Assembly: GCA_028751875.1 (NCBI GenBank)
Contig: CM054143.1
Span: 62,062,382-62,126,381 of the forward strand
Source: Rapana venosa
Taxonomy: Eukaryota > Mollusca > Gastropoda > Neogastropoda > Muricidae
Reading direction: 5' to 3'
DNA length: 64,000 nt
This document shows positions 1 to 13,265 of this stretch, piece after piece. How positions within the stretch are numbered: the stretch's first letter is position 1; every line of letters begins with the position of its first letter. Made by a program: the position numbers and the translations under genes. The notes beneath the pieces are model-generated. The model was not told where the DNA came from and did no database searches. It saw only the letters and a list, made by a program, of their open reading frames with translations.

Positions 1-1073
1 CCCCCAAAAAAATTTTTTTCCCCCTTTACCCCCCCAAAAAATTTTTTTCCCCCTTTTGGGTTTTGGTTTTAAATAAAAAGGGGGGGCCAAAAAAAAACCC
101 CCCGGGGAAAACCCCCTTTTTTTTTTCCCCCCAAAAAATTTTCCCCCCCCAAAACCCCCAAAAAGCCCGGAATTTTGTTTTTTTTTTCTTTAAAAAAAAC
201 CCCTTTAAAACCCCCTTTTTTTTTTTGGAAAAAAACCCCCCCCCCAAAGGCTTTTAAAAAGGGGGGGGGCCCCCCCCCCCCCCCCCGTTTTTCCCCCCCG
301 GGGGGTTTTTTTTTTTAAAAAAAAAGGGGCCCCTTTTTTTAAAATGGGAAAAAAGGGTTTAAAAAAACCCCGGGCCCCCCCCCAAAAAAAAAGGGGGGGG
401 GAAAAAGGGGGGGGGGTTTTTTTTTCCCTTTTTTTTTCCCCTTTTTTTTTTTTTTAAAAAAAATTTTTTGGGGCCCCCCCCCAAAAAAAAGGGAAAAGGG
501 GTTTTTTTTTTAAATTAAATTTTTTTTCCCTTTTTTTTTTTTTTTTTTAAAATTTTTTCCCAAAAAATTTTTTTTTTTTTTCCCCCCCCCCCAAAAAAAA
601 CCCCCTTTTTTTAAAAAATTTTTTTTGGGGTTTTTTTTTTTTAAAAAAATTTTTTTTTTAAAACCAAAAGCCCCCAAAATTTTTTTTTTTCCCCCTTTTT
701 AAAAAAACAAAAGGGGGGGAAAAAAAAATTTTTAAAAAATTTTTTTTTGGGGAAAAAAAAAAAATTTTTTTTGGGGTTTTTTTTTCCCCCCTTTTTTGGG
801 GTTTTTTAAAAAAGGGTTTTTTTTGGGGGGTTTTTAAAAAAGGGGGTTTTTTTTTTTTTTCCCACAATTTTTTTTTTATTTTTGTTTTAAAATTTTTTTT
901 TAAAAAAATTTTTTAAATTTTAAAAAAAATTTTTTAAAAAAATTTTTTTTTTTTTTCCCAAAAAAATTTTTTTTTTTTTTTTTTTACCCCTTTTTTTTTT
1001 TAAAAATTTTCCTTTTTTCCTTTTTTTTTTTTTTAAAAACCCTTAAACCCTTTTAAAAAATTTTTCAAAACCC

Positions 1074-1105
<32 letters not shown>

Positions 1106-3914
1106 AAAAAAATTTTAAAATTGGGATTTTTTTTTTTTTAAAATTGGGGGAAAAAAAAAAAAAAAAAAACCCCCTTTTTTTGGGGGGGGGGTTTTTTTTT
1201 TTAAAAAAAAACCCCCCTTTTTTCCCGAAAAAAAAGGGGTTTAAAAAATTTTTTAAAAAAAAAAAAAAAAATTTTTAAAAAAATTTTGGGTTTTTTTAAA
1301 ATTTTTGGGGTTTTTTAAAAGGAAAAAAAAAATTTTTCCCCAAAAAAAAAAGGGGGGGGGGGAAATTTTAAAATTTTCCTTTTTTTTTTTTAAAAAAAGG
1401 GGAAAAATTTTTTAAAATTTTTTTTTTTTTGGGGTTTTTTTTTTTTTTTTTTTTTTAAAATTTTTTTTTTTTTTTTTAAAAATTTTTTAAAAATTTTTTT
1501 TTTTTTTTTAAAAATTTTTTTTTTTAAAGGGGTTTTTTAAAAATTTTTTTTTTTTTTTTTAAAAAAATTTTTTTTTTTTTTTGTTTTTTTTTTTAAAAAA
1601 AAAATTTTTTAAAAAAAATTTTTCCTTTTTATAATTTTTTTTTTTGGGGTTTTTTTTTTGGGGTTTTTTTTTTTTAAAATTTTTTTTTAATTTAAAATTT
1701 TTAAAAAATTTTTTTTATTTTTAAATTTTTTTTTTTATAAAAAAAAAAATTTTTTCCCCAAAAAAAAAAAACCCTTTTTTTTTTTTTTTGGTTTTTTTTT
1801 TTTTTAAAAAGGGTTTTTTTTTTTGGGGGAAAGAAAGGGTTTTTCCATTTAAAGTTTTCCCCAAAACCCCCAAAAAAAATTTTTTTTTGTTTTTTTAAAA
1901 AAAAAAAATTTTTTTCTTTTTTTGGGGGGGGAAAAAAAATTTTTTGGGGGGGGGGGTTTTTTTTTTTTTTTTTTTTTTTTAAAAAATTTTTTAAAAGAAA
2001 AAAACCCCCCTTTTTTTTTTGGGAAAAAATTTTTTAATTTTTTTAAAAAACCGAAGAGAAAATTTTTGGGGAAAAAAAAAAGGGGGGGAAAAATTTTTTT
2101 TATTTTAAAAAAAAAAAATTTTTTTTTTTTTTTAAAAAAAAAAGTTTTTAAAACCCCCGGTTTTTAATTGGGGTTTTTTTTTTAAAAAAAAAAAACCCTT
2201 TTTTAAATTTTTTTTAAAAAATTTTTTTCCCTTTTTTTTCAAAAAAATTTTAAAAAAACCCCCAAAAAATTTTTTCCCCAAAGGGTTTTTTTTATTTTTT
2301 TATATTTAAATTTTTTTTTTTTAAAAAAAAAGACAAATAAAAAAAAACCCTTTTAAAATTTTTGGGTTTTTTAATTTTAAAATTTTTAATTTTTTTCCTT
2401 TTTTTTAAAAAAAAAGGGTTTTTTGGGGGGGGGTTTTTTTTTTTTTTGGGGGGTTTTTAAAACCCTTTTTTTTTAACTTTTTTTTAAAAAAAAATTTAAA
2501 AAAAAAAACTTTTTAATTGGGAAAAAAATTTTTTTTTTTTTTCCCCCCCCCTTTTTTTTTTTAAAAATTTTGGGGGGGGGGGTTTTTTTTTAAATTTTTT
2601 TTCCCCCCCCCCTTTTCCCCCCCCCTTTTTTTTTTTAAAAAAAGGGGTTTTAAATTTTTTTTTTTTTTTGAGGTTAAAAATTTTTTTTTTTAAAAATTTT
2701 TTTTTTCCCCCCCCAAATTTTTTTCCCCCTTTGGGGGTTTTTAAATTTTTAAAAATTTTTTTTTTTTTTTTTTTTAAAAATTTTTTTCCCCTTTTTTTTT
2801 TTTTTAAAAGGGGGGGTTTTTTTTTTTTGGGGGGGGGGGTTTTTTTTCAAATTTGGGGAAAAATTTTTTTTCCCCCCCGGGCCCCCTTAAATTTTTTTCC
2901 CCCTTTTTTGGGGGAAAAAAATTTTTTTTTTTTTGGGGGGGGGAAAAAAAATTTTTTTGGGGGGGTTTTTTTTTTTTTTTTTGGGGTTTTTTTTTTTAAA
3001 AAAAAAAGGGGGGGGGGTTTTTTTTTTTTTCCCAAACCCCAAACCCCAAGGAAAAATTTTTTTAAATTTTAAATTTTTTAAAATTTTTTTAAAAGGGTTT
3101 TTAAAAAATTTTAAAAAAGGGGGGGAAAAATTTTAAAAAAAAAACCCACCCCTTTTTTTAAAAAAAAAAAGGAAACCCCGGAAAAAAATTTTTTTCCCCC
3201 GGGGGTTTTTTCCCCCCAAAAACCCCCCCCAAAAAAAAATTTGGCCTTTAAAAGGGGGGGGGGGTTTTTTTTTCCCCCCAAAACCCCCCCTTTTTTAAAA
3301 AAAACCCCTTTTTTTTTTTTTGGAAAACCCCCCAAAAAACCCCCCCAAAATTTTTTAAATTTTTTTAAAAAAAAAAAAAATTTCCAAAAAGGGGAAAATT
3401 TTTTTTAAAAAAAAAAATTTCCCCCCAAAAACCTTTGGGTTCCCCCCAAAAACCCCCCCCCTTTTAAAACCCCCCAAACCCAAAAAAAAAAAAAACAAAA
3501 AATTTTTTTTGGGTTTTTGTTTTTCCCCTTTAAAAAAATTTTTTAAAAAAAAAAAAAACCCCTTTTTAAAAAAAAAAAAGGAAATTTTTTAAAAAAAAAT
3601 TAACCCTTTTTTTTTTCCCAAAAAAAATCCCAAAAAAATTTTAAAAAAAATTTTAAAAAAACAAATTTCCCCCAAAAACCCCAAAAAAAAAATTTTCCCC
3701 CAAAAAAAAAGGCCCCCCCCAAAAAAAAAAAACCCCTTTTTTAAAAAATTTTTGGGGTTTTAAAGGGGGAAAAAAAAATTTTTTTTTTTTTTGGTTTTTT
3801 TCCCCCTTTTTGGGCCCCCCCTTTTTTTAAAAAATTTTTTTTAAAAAAATTTAAAATTTTTTTAAAAAATTTTTTTTAAAATTTAAAATTTTTTTTTAAA
3901 ACAAAAAATTTTTT

Positions 3915-3954
<40 letters not shown>

Positions 3955-6900
3955 TTTTTTTTTTTTTATAAAAAAGGGGGAAAAAAAAAAATTTTTTTTT
4001 TAAAATTTTTTTAATTTTTTCCCCCCCAAAATTTTTTTAAAGGGAATTCAAAGGGGTTAAAATGGTTTTCCCCCTTTTAAAAAGGGTTTTTAAAAAAAAA
4101 CCCCCAAAAAGGGGAAAATTTTTTAAAATTTGGGCCCCCTTTTTTAAAACCCTTTTTGGGGGAAAAAAAAAAATTTTTCCAAAGGAAATTTTTAAAATTT
4201 TTTAAAAAAAAAGGCCCTTTTAAAAAAAAACCCCCTTTTTTTTTTTTCCCAAAAATTTTTTTAAAAAAAAAAAAAAAATTTTTTTTTTTTGGGGGTTTTT
4301 GGGGGTTTTTTTTTTTTTTTCCGTTCAAATTTCCCCCTTCCCCCTTTTCCCCCTTTTTTCCCTTTTTTATTTTTTTTTTTTTTGGGGTTTTTTTGGGGGG
4401 GGAATTTTTGGGAAAAAAAAAAGGAAAAGGAAAGGGGTTTTGGGGTTTTTGGGGGGTTTTTTTTTCCCGCTTTTTTTTTTTTTAAAAAATTTTTAAAAAA
4501 TTTAAAAAAACCCCCTTTTAAAAAAAGGGGGTTTTTAAAAAAAAAATTTTAAAGGGGTTTTTAAAACCCCCCCTTTTTTTTCCCCCGGGGTTAAAAAGGA
4601 AAAAATTCCCAAAAAAAAAAACCCCCCTTTGGGGGCCCAAAAGGGCCCAAAAAAAATTTAAAAAAACCCAAAAAAAAAAAAAATAAAAAAAAAAAAAAAA
4701 AAGGGGGGGAAAAAAAAAAAAAAAAAAGGGGCCCCCCCAGCCCCCCCCCCCCCCCTCCCCCCCCCAAAAAAAAAGGGGGGAAAAAGGGGGAAAAAAAAAG
4801 GGGGGGTTTTTTTTTAAATTTTTTGGGGGGGTTTTTTTTTTTTGGGGGGGGGGGGGGGGGATTTAAAAAATTTTTAAACCCAAAAACACCCTTAAAAAAA
4901 ATTTTTTTTTTTTTTTTTCCCCCCCCCAAAACCCCGGGGCCCCCAAAGGGAATTTTTTTTTTTCCCCCCCCCGGGACCCCCGGGGGGGGTTGTCCCAAAA
5001 AAAACCCCCCCCCTTTTTTTGGGGAAAAAAAAAAAATTTTTTAAAAAAAATTTTTTAAAAAAAAAAAAATTTTTTGGAAAAAAAAAAAAAATTTTTTTAA
5101 AAAAAAACCCCCCCTTTTTTTTGGTAAAATTTTTTTTTTTTTTTTTTTACAAATTCCCCAAAAATTCCCTAAAAATTTTTTATTGTCAGCAATAAAAAAC
5201 AAATTTTTTCATTCCCTTCCCAAAAAAACCCCCCCAAAAAAAAAAAAAACCCCCAACCCGGGAAAAACCCTTTCCCCCCCAAGGGTTTTTCCCAAAAAAA
5301 AAGGGGCCCCTCCCCCTTTAAAAACCCCCTTTTTTGGAAAAAAAACCCCCCCAAAAAAAAAAATTGTTTTCCCCCAAAAAAAAAAAAGAAAAAAGAAAAA
5401 AACCCCCCCCCCCCAAATTTGGGGGGGTTTTTCAAATTTAAAAAAATTTTTTTTTTTTTTTTGTAAATTTTAAATTTAAAAAAAAGGCGGAAAAACCCAA
5501 ACCCCCACCCCCGGGGGGGGGCCCCCCCCCCCCCTTTTTTTTCCCCCCCCCTTGGGCCCAAAAAAAAAAACCCCCGGGGCCCCAAAAAACCCCCAAACCC
5601 CCCAAATTTAAAAGGGTTAAGGGGGGGGGGGGCCCCCCCAAAAAAAAAAAAAAAAAAAAAAAAGGGAAAAAAAAAAAAAAAAAAAAAATTAAAAAGGGTT
5701 TCCCCAAAAAAAAAAAAGAAAAAAAAAAAGGGGGGGGGGCCCCTTTTGGGGAAAAAAAAACCCCCCGGGGGTTTTGGGGGGGGGGCCCGTGGGGAAAGGG
5801 GGGGCTGAACCCCCCCCGGGGGGCCCCCCCCGGGGAAAAATTTTTTTTTCCCCCCGGGGGGCTTGGGCCCCGTTGTCTCCCCTTCCCCCCCCCCCCTTTT
5901 TTTTTTTGGGGTTTTTGGCCCCCTTTTGGGGGCCAAGGGAAATTTTAACCCCGGCCTTTCCCCCCCAATCCCCAAAATTTTTTTTTGGGGGGGGCCTTGG
6001 GGTTTTTTAAAAAAAAATTTTTTAAAAAAAAGGGGGGCCCCCCCAAAAAAAAATTTTTTAAAAACCCTTTTTTGAAAAATTTTTCCAAAAAAAAAAACCA
6101 AAAAAAAAAAAAAATTTTTTTTTTTTTGGAAAAAATTTAAAAATTAAAAAAAAAACCCCGGGGGAAACCCCCCCCGGGGGCCCCTTTCCGCCCCCAAACC
6201 CCCCCCTTTTAAAAAACCCGGAAAAAAAAAAAACCCCCCCCCCGGGGTTTAACCCAAATCAATTTTTTAAAAAAAAAAAAAATTTTTTCCCCCGGGAAAA
6301 AAAAAACCCCCCCTTTTTAAAAAAAAAATTTAAAAAAATTTTTTCAATTTTTTAAAAATTAAAAAAGAACCCCCAAATTTGGGTTTTTTTTTTTAAAAAA
6401 ATTTTTTTTTTTTTCCCTTTTAAAAATTGGCAAAAATTTTTTTTTTTTTTTAATTAAAAAACCCCCGGGGGTTTTTTTTTTTTTTTTTTTTTTCCCCCCC
6501 CCCCCCCCTTTTTCCAAAAAAAAAGAAAAAAATTTTTTTTTTTTAAAATTTTTTTTTTCTTTTTTTTTTTTTTCCCCCCCCCCCCTTTTTTTTTTATTGG
6601 GGAAAAGGGCCCAAAATTTTTTCCCTTTTTCCCCCTTTTTCCTTTAATTAAAAAAAAAAAAATTTTGGGAAAAAAAAAAAAACAAATTTGGGGAAAAAAA
6701 AGGGAAAAAAAAAAAAAAACCAAAAAAAACCCCTTTTTTTTTTAAAAAAATTTTTTTTTGGGGTTTTTTTTTAAAGGTTTTTCTTTAAATTTTTTCAACC
6801 CCAAAAAAAAAAAAAGGGGGGTTTTTAAAAATTTTAAAAAAAAAAAAAAGAAAAAAGGTTGCCCCGGGGGGCCCGGGGGGGGCCCCCGGGGGCCCCCCTT

Positions 6901-7300
6901 TTTCCTTTTTTTTTTCCCCCCCCTTTTTTCCCAAAATAAAAAAAAAAAAAAAAATTTTTTTTTTTTTTTTTTTAAATTCAAAACAGCACTGCCAAAAATT
7001 TTTTTTTTTCCCCCCCGGGGGGGGGTTTGTGGGTTTTAAAAAGTAAATTTTTTTCTTTTTTTTAAAAATTTTTTGGGGGTGTTTTGTGTTTTTTTTTAAA
7101 ATTTTAAAAGGGGGGGGTGTGTTGTTTAAAAAGGGGGAAAAAGGGGGTTTTTTTTTGGGGGGGGGTTTGGTTTTTGGGGGTGGGAAAAAAAAAAAAAACT
7201 TTTCCAATCAATTTTTAAAATTTTATTCCTACATTGGGTTTTTGGGGGTGGGTTTTTTTGTGTGGGGGGGGCCGGGGGGGGCCCCCCTTTTTTTTTTTTT
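1..7300. other. Homopolymer-stretched unreliable sequence
   Basis: Almost every base occurs in runs of three to twenty identical letters, and dinucleotide alternation is nearly absent. No normal genome looks like this. Short islands of ordinary sequence appear at about 5,180-5,220 and 6,975-6,995, and from 7,030 onward normal sequence gradually takes over. All open frames here encode only strings of F, K, G, P and N, which are the translations of TTT, AAA, GGG, CCC and their boundaries. I infer a sequencing or consensus artefact (homopolymer over-calling). No gene can be called here. Confidence 0.93.
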
Positions 7301-10300
7301 AAAAGTTAGTCTTGTTGACTGCCAAGGTTTGAGACAGAGGGCGTTCTAGGAAAAAGTCTTCACTTGAGATGATGTCTGCTTTCTAGTTCCAGTTTCTTCT
7401 GCAGTCCTGAACAACTTGCAGTTGCTCATGCTAGAATTTTTCATGGCATCCTTCTGATAATGACAAATTCATTGAATCAGACAACTCAAACCGACCTTCG
7501 ATTTTTATCATATAATTTTTTCTCTACCATAACAACTTGTGTTGAGCTGTTTTACATCAAAAGAACTTTCAATCACAAAGAAACATAGAAGTCTTTGGTT
7601 AGCCTGACACACAAATGTAACAGAGCCTTACAATGCCGTTCTGGACTTGCTTTTGATTCCTGACATACATGTACAGATTTTCACCCTGCACAAAATTCTG
7701 AGACTACAAGCAAAGCAAGTTTTTTTGTTTGTAAAAGTCTCCCCTAACTCTGCCACATGCCACTATAATACTTACAACCGACTTACACAGACTGACTTGG
7801 GAAATATAAAAAGTTTGCTCCTTTGTCCACTGTGCGCTACTGAAACTTTAAGGGTATCTCCAGGACTGCTAGAATAAGAAATTACAGTCTTGATCCCTTC
7901 AACCATGATGCCTATTGTAAAGTACAGCTCCTGTCAACTTCCATGCTGGACAGTGTGTTTGGCTCTGTACTGAGGGAAGTCAACAACATTTGTCATTGTT
8001 GAGAAGTTTGCCTGTATGGTTGTTTTCAAAATCTCGCCTTGTGGGCAGCCATACTCTGACTTCAGAAGGTAACGGTTATTCATTCAACTATCAAACCTGT
8101 CTCATGTACAGTTCTGTACCATTTTTTTCTTCTACTAGCAGGTAGTTCAACCAATGACAGATGGCCATATTATTAGGACTAAAAACGCTCTACAACCACA
8201 AACACATCTAAAACTTTTGGCCTCAAATCAAAACAACCCTGTAACACACAAAAAGAAAGGAAAGTATTAAAAAAACTAGGGACACAAGACGCATTCTAGC
8301 AAACCTGAGTATAAGCAGAACAGTAGTTCTCCAAAATCCTACAAACACAGGTATGTACAGATTCACACAAACATAGCACTGCTGAAAAGTGATTCCATAA
8401 CTTGGGCTCAGAATTCATCAGTTGTCCCCTACATCCCACACTTTTCAACAAATGCATGGAACGATCATAACTGACGTACTCAAAGAAATGTCAGCACTGG
8501 AGGAAGAACCCTCACAGACAACATTAGCGGCCCAGCATGCAGTGAACAGACTGGCTAAAACGTCAGTAAAGTGAGGGATGGAAATCAATGCCAAGAAAAA
8601 AATAATAAAATAAAAAAAGAAAGAAAGAAAAAGAAGTTGTAAGTGGTTAACCTGCACTAGTTCTCATCCATTATTATTTCTGCATTAATAAGAAATTTAA
8701 AATAAATTAAAATAAAATAAAGCAAACCAGCAGATGGCAAGCTGCAACTCCACAACAACTACAGTGTCAGTGAGAGAAACTAGAAATTGTTCAATTCCAA
8801 TGATTCCCCCACCTTGAATCTTTTTATCACACAAAAACTCTAAACCACAAATCTTCTGGAGGGCAGCAAAAAGGTTTGGGCTGTCTGCATGTATTATATA
8901 GGAGGACAAGACCACCTCTATGAAATACTAGACAAAGGTCCTGCCTGCACTGGTGTATTCTGTCTTCCTGTATCAACATGTGTGTGTGTGAGATATAGCC
9001 ACTGAGAGCTGGTTTAGACTGAAGAATAAATGCCATGGAAATAAGACTTTATAGCAAAATGCTGAACATGTTTGTCTAAAATCACTTTCTAGTGGTTAGA
9101 TGTTAAAAAGAAGACACACTGAACATGAGATGAACTGAGGGTATCCAAAACTGATGTGATAAAATTGTACCAAATATGACATCTTCCTATAACAACCTAT
9201 CCTTCAAAACAGTTAATAAAGATTACATTGATTTCACACCCATACCTGATTGTTTAGACACCGTCCACGCTTTACTAAGTTATGTAATCATTTTCCATCA
9301 ACAGAATACTGCAACAGTAAAAAAAGAAAAAAGAAAAAAAAAGGTGATGCTTTAAACTCTTCTACAATTTTACGGTAAAGAGACAATAAAACACACTTTC
9401 TATACACATTTCTTCGAAATAAAAAAGAAAAGGGGGGAAGGGGGAACTAGAATGATAGAACACAGTGAACCAGATATAACTTCAAACTCAAACTTGAAGG
9501 CATAAGAAAAAGAGATGACAGAGAATACTGCTGACTTGAGAAAACTGGGGTTGGAAAGATTGCTGGCACTAACACAGACAGGAAGGTGCACACAGATGGA
9601 CACTAAGCAGAACAGAGAGTAGAAACTGAAACAGAGCTACAGTTAACTCTTGGGTATTTCTATCTTATAATAAGCAACATGAAATACACACATTATGGCT
9701 TGGCAGCTTACACTGGTTTCTCCCCCTTTCTTTGGTTGAGTTTTAGCCATCCTTTTTTTATTTTTAACTGTAAGCGCACGATATATTCTTTAAAAACGCA
9801 TGCATGTTTGTAAACAAATGTGCCGTTAAGCAGGCATGCAAGCTTGGTGAACATGAAGATGTGCATGTGTGTTCATGTACATGTGTAAATGTATGTCGTT
9901 GTCATCTTAAAATCAGAACACTAGAGCAAATGATAAAATTTAGTCCACTGCCTTCTGCTTCTAGGGTTTAACATCTTGAAGCCCTCTTCCATACTTGAAC
10001 TCCCATCCTGCCCCTTTATCCCCCTCAAAGAAAGAAAGAAGGAGAAAAGAATAGGTGAAAACAGGCTTGCAAATGGGCCAGTTCATTTATCCTAATTTTA
10101 GACGGCAGATGTGAAATGTGCACCAACTTCTCGATTCTTCCACTTTCTCTGTAAGACAACATTCCTGTTTGCTTGCGTAGCAAAACTTTACTTTCCACGC
10201 AATGTCAAAAGTAAAACTGACAACTGATCATAAAACAAAACCAAAAACGACAAAAAACAGACTATCCCTTAAATGGAGTTAAACATCAAATGCAAACAGT

Positions 10301-10931
10301 TATGACATTTTCTTACACAAACTTCAGAACCATTTCTGTTTCAATCTCAGCCACACACAGAGTGCAACAAGGACAGTGAATGACTTAAAACCAATGTCTA
10401 TGGTGCGGACAGTCTCTGGTAACAAAATGGTCTGTGGTGACGCATGAATTCACAAACAATGTTCAACGCTAAAACATGAAGCCACATCAACACACTCCGC
10501 CTAACACTCACACCAACACGCTCCTGCCCCACACCTCACATAGCCAGCTGCTCAACGAGAACCTGTGTTGTGAACGAAAACAACTAAAGCTGATCACATG
10601 CTTTTGAAGGCTCAAAAAACAAGAAGAAGAAGAAGAAGCAGAATACAAACCGATTAAACATATGGACAAATCACCAACACAGGAAAGACTGTTTGATTTA
10701 CCGTACATCACTCCTCGCAAGCCTCCACCTCCTGCCTCCCCCCAAACACCTTACAACCTCTCACAGATGCTGATACACTCAAGTGCAAAATGCCCATACA
10801 GACAACAAACACCCCTGCACACACCCCGCTGTCTCACACAGAGTGATTACAAGTAACATACACAACAGATCCGGAATAAAATGGGAGAACGACAACCATG
10901 ACAGTGATGGAAGGTGTGGCGGGAAGACTAA
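7301..10931. other. Non-coding flank, no gene recognised
   Basis: Ordinary AT-rich sequence with no convincing exon. Positions 8,010-8,075 carry a short repeat resembling 12,535-12,600: GTATGG, a spacer, then GCAGCCATAC and a CTGACTTCAG-like end. The two arms could pair into a hairpin. On the minus strand an AATAAA hexamer occurs near 9,757-9,763, about 1.17 kb past the stop codon of the exon at 10,932-11,088, so part of this stretch may be that gene's 3' UTR. Plus-strand AATAAA hexamers occur near 9,026 and 9,213 but cannot be tied to a gene. Confidence 0.5.
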
Positions 10932-11088
10932 CTATATGTACGTCGCTATCAACTCTGACAGCTCGGGGTTGCGCCAGTCATTTGTCACATTATCTAAATG
11001 GTTGTCGAAGTCCACCACTTTCCTCTGTGCCCCCGACCTCAACAGTTCCGCTGCTGTGCTCCTCGTGTCCTCCTCCGCTGTGCTCTTG
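10932..11088 (-). CDS. Unidentified last coding exon
   Basis: On the minus strand a 3' splice site (ending TGGGTTGCAG) is followed by one base, 51 codons and a TAG stop. The peptide ends DFDNHLDNVTNDWRNPEL then SELIATYI. Its charged, amphipathic composition and lack of low complexity look coding. I do not recognise the family, and it does not resemble the remembered C-terminus of human CEP192. Its start phase (one base completes a codon) does not join to the CEP192 exon at 12,780, which ends between codons. At least one exon must lie between them, perhaps in the N gap, or this is a separate minus-strand gene. Confidence 0.4.
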
Positions 11089-11456
11089 CTGCAACCCACC
11101 ACAGCCCAGCACAGTGGTCAGTGTCACTCTCACCTTGATGGGTCAGATTCATTTTTACCGTAACTGATTGATCAGGCTATTTTCACCTTAACTGGTGAGA
11201 TTCATTTTCACCTTATCTTGAGAAACACCTTCAAAATGCAGAGATTACAAACTGAACATTTGTGTTCCATTATCAAAAGACTGTTGCAAACTCCAAAAGA
11301 CTGTGTGTATTGTATATAATGTAATGCATACATGTGTGAGTTTAAGTGCCAGAGAGTGTGCACAAACACTTACATATGTTTGCAAAATTTACACTTGAGT
11401 GTGTGTTAACATGTGTGCTGTGCATACATTTACGTGTCCATGGTGCCTGACCCACT

Positions 11457-11956
11457 NNNNNNNNNNNNNNNNNNNNNNNNNNNNNNNNNNNNNNNNNNNN
11501 NNNNNNNNNNNNNNNNNNNNNNNNNNNNNNNNNNNNNNNNNNNNNNNNNNNNNNNNNNNNNNNNNNNNNNNNNNNNNNNNNNNNNNNNNNNNNNNNNNNN
11601 NNNNNNNNNNNNNNNNNNNNNNNNNNNNNNNNNNNNNNNNNNNNNNNNNNNNNNNNNNNNNNNNNNNNNNNNNNNNNNNNNNNNNNNNNNNNNNNNNNNN
11701 NNNNNNNNNNNNNNNNNNNNNNNNNNNNNNNNNNNNNNNNNNNNNNNNNNNNNNNNNNNNNNNNNNNNNNNNNNNNNNNNNNNNNNNNNNNNNNNNNNNN
11801 NNNNNNNNNNNNNNNNNNNNNNNNNNNNNNNNNNNNNNNNNNNNNNNNNNNNNNNNNNNNNNNNNNNNNNNNNNNNNNNNNNNNNNNNNNNNNNNNNNNN
11901 NNNNNNNNNNNNNNNNNNNNNNNNNNNNNNNNNNNNNNNNNNNNNNNNNNNNNNNN
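11457..11956. other. Assembly gap, 500 Ns
   Basis: Exactly 500 unknown bases, the conventional placeholder for a gap of unknown size. The sequence right after it (11,957-11,980) again consists of C and A runs like those in the first 7 kb, so one gap edge is low-quality consensus. Confidence 0.98.
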
Positions 11957-12779
11957 CCCAAAAAACCCAAAAATCCCCCCTGAATGGTCGTTACTGATAA
12001 TACCATTTCTAGAGGAAAAACCCCATCAAATGCCTGATAGAGCCCTTTCAGTGTTATCAATATCAACATCACAGAAAATACAACAACGGAGACTGAAAAA
12101 CAGGTAAGCTGACATTACTTATAATCATTACTGAGTCATATAATGACAGTTATTAGCACTATGACAGTGATCATCTACCAATATGATTCATGACAATCAA
12201 TTGAGGCATGCTCGTGTGACTGTTTTAATCACAAACTTTTGTTTATTATGACATATGTGGGATTTCAGAAGCACACCACACTTGATCCCATCACAGAGCA
12301 AATCTTTGTGCCTAATGCCATTTTTGAGAATGGGTCATGGCATGTCAATTTATAACCATCACTTCCATTTACATAGTAGCTGGCAGGAAAAAGAACTGCA
12401 AGTCTTCATGAAGGAAGCTGTTGTTAACCAATCACCAGATAAAGCTCCTGTATTACACAGAATGTACCTTCCGACTCACTCATTACTACTAGGAACTGCT
12501 GTGATACTGACTGAAGTACACATCAATCAAATGTTTGCTTGTATGGCTGTTTCCAAATACCCTGTCATGTGAGCAGCCATACTTTGACTTCAGGAGACAC
12601 AAAGATGACATTTGTCATCATTTTTGACATACTTCATCAGAACTAGGAAAGACATGAAAACATTTTTAAAAAATTCCACTTAACACAGGTATGCGTTGTA
12701 CCTTCGTGTATTCAGAAAATCTAATATGGAAACCTAACAGAACGATTATCATCCCTACAACACAAATTCCCTCACTTAC

Positions 12780-12925
12780 CATTTGGTTTTTGGGAATCAG
12801 GAGGTGAGGCATGCCCACTGTGGCCTTCAAGAAGATGGACTGCAGAGGAGGGAGGCACTTCACGGGAGTGTCCACCTCCACGTCGATCTTGGCGTCTATC
12901 TGCTCCGCTGATCGCTCTGCCAAGG
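12780..12925 (-). CDS. CEP192: CEP192 exon, later PapD-like domain
   Basis: A 146-nt exon begins after CCCCACGCAG with two bases completing a codon and ends ATG before the donor GTAAGTGAG. It contains IDAKIDVEVDTP, then CLPPLQSIFLKATVGMPHLL and IPKNQM. I recall human CEP192 having AKVDIEVDSP, then LRSVSLRARAGIARIHAP and ending LQTM at the equivalent place. Residue order, spacing and end point agree, so this is the most 3' CEP192 exon I can identify. The region belongs to the Ig-like, PapD-type repeats of the C-terminal half, which target the protein to centrosomes. Confidence 0.87.
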
Positions 12926-13194
12926 CTGCGTGGGGACAGAAAACCGACGTCATCAAAATGTGCACAACAATAACTCAACTGCCCTGGACAACTGATCAGT
13001 GGTTACTGAGAAGCAATGTGTTGGAGAGTTCAGCTTCTCTCAGACAAAGCAGACCACATTTTCTCAAAGAGAGCAGGCACTGGTTTAAGAGGTAAAGCAA
13101 CCAGGGCGCAGTTAAGCCAAGCTGCATGAACTGAGACCCTTACAACAGGCACCCATGCATTCAGCAATCTGATTCCATCACGCTGCTTTTTCAC

Positions 13195-13265
13195 TTTAAA
13201 GAGGAAAATGTTACTGTGGTCACCAGAGTTCAAACCTTGTGACTCCAGTGACCTCATTAACCTTA
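13195..13265 (-). repeat. tRNA-like SINE head
   Basis: Read on the minus strand this carries a GGTTTGAACTC box resembling the RNA polymerase III B box, preceded by GTCACTGGAGTCACAAG. It resembles the heads of the SINEs at 32,770 and 59,760. No clear body is attached, so it may be a truncated copy. Confidence 0.35.

Noticed and set aside
5169..6101. Long minus-strand open frame of 310 codons, and many others in 1-7,300
   Set aside because: Composed of F, K, G and P runs produced by homopolymer stretching; no real codon structure.
8452..8574. 40-codon plus frame ending AQHAVNRLAKTSVK
   Set aside because: Protein-like text, but no clear acceptor, homologue or neighbouring exon; a frame this short is expected by chance.
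11389..12072. Open frames spanning the first N gap
   Set aside because: Mostly unknown residues; the flanks show no coding signal.
13030..13257. 75-codon minus frame
   Set aside because: Overlaps a tRNA-like SINE head; no coding support.
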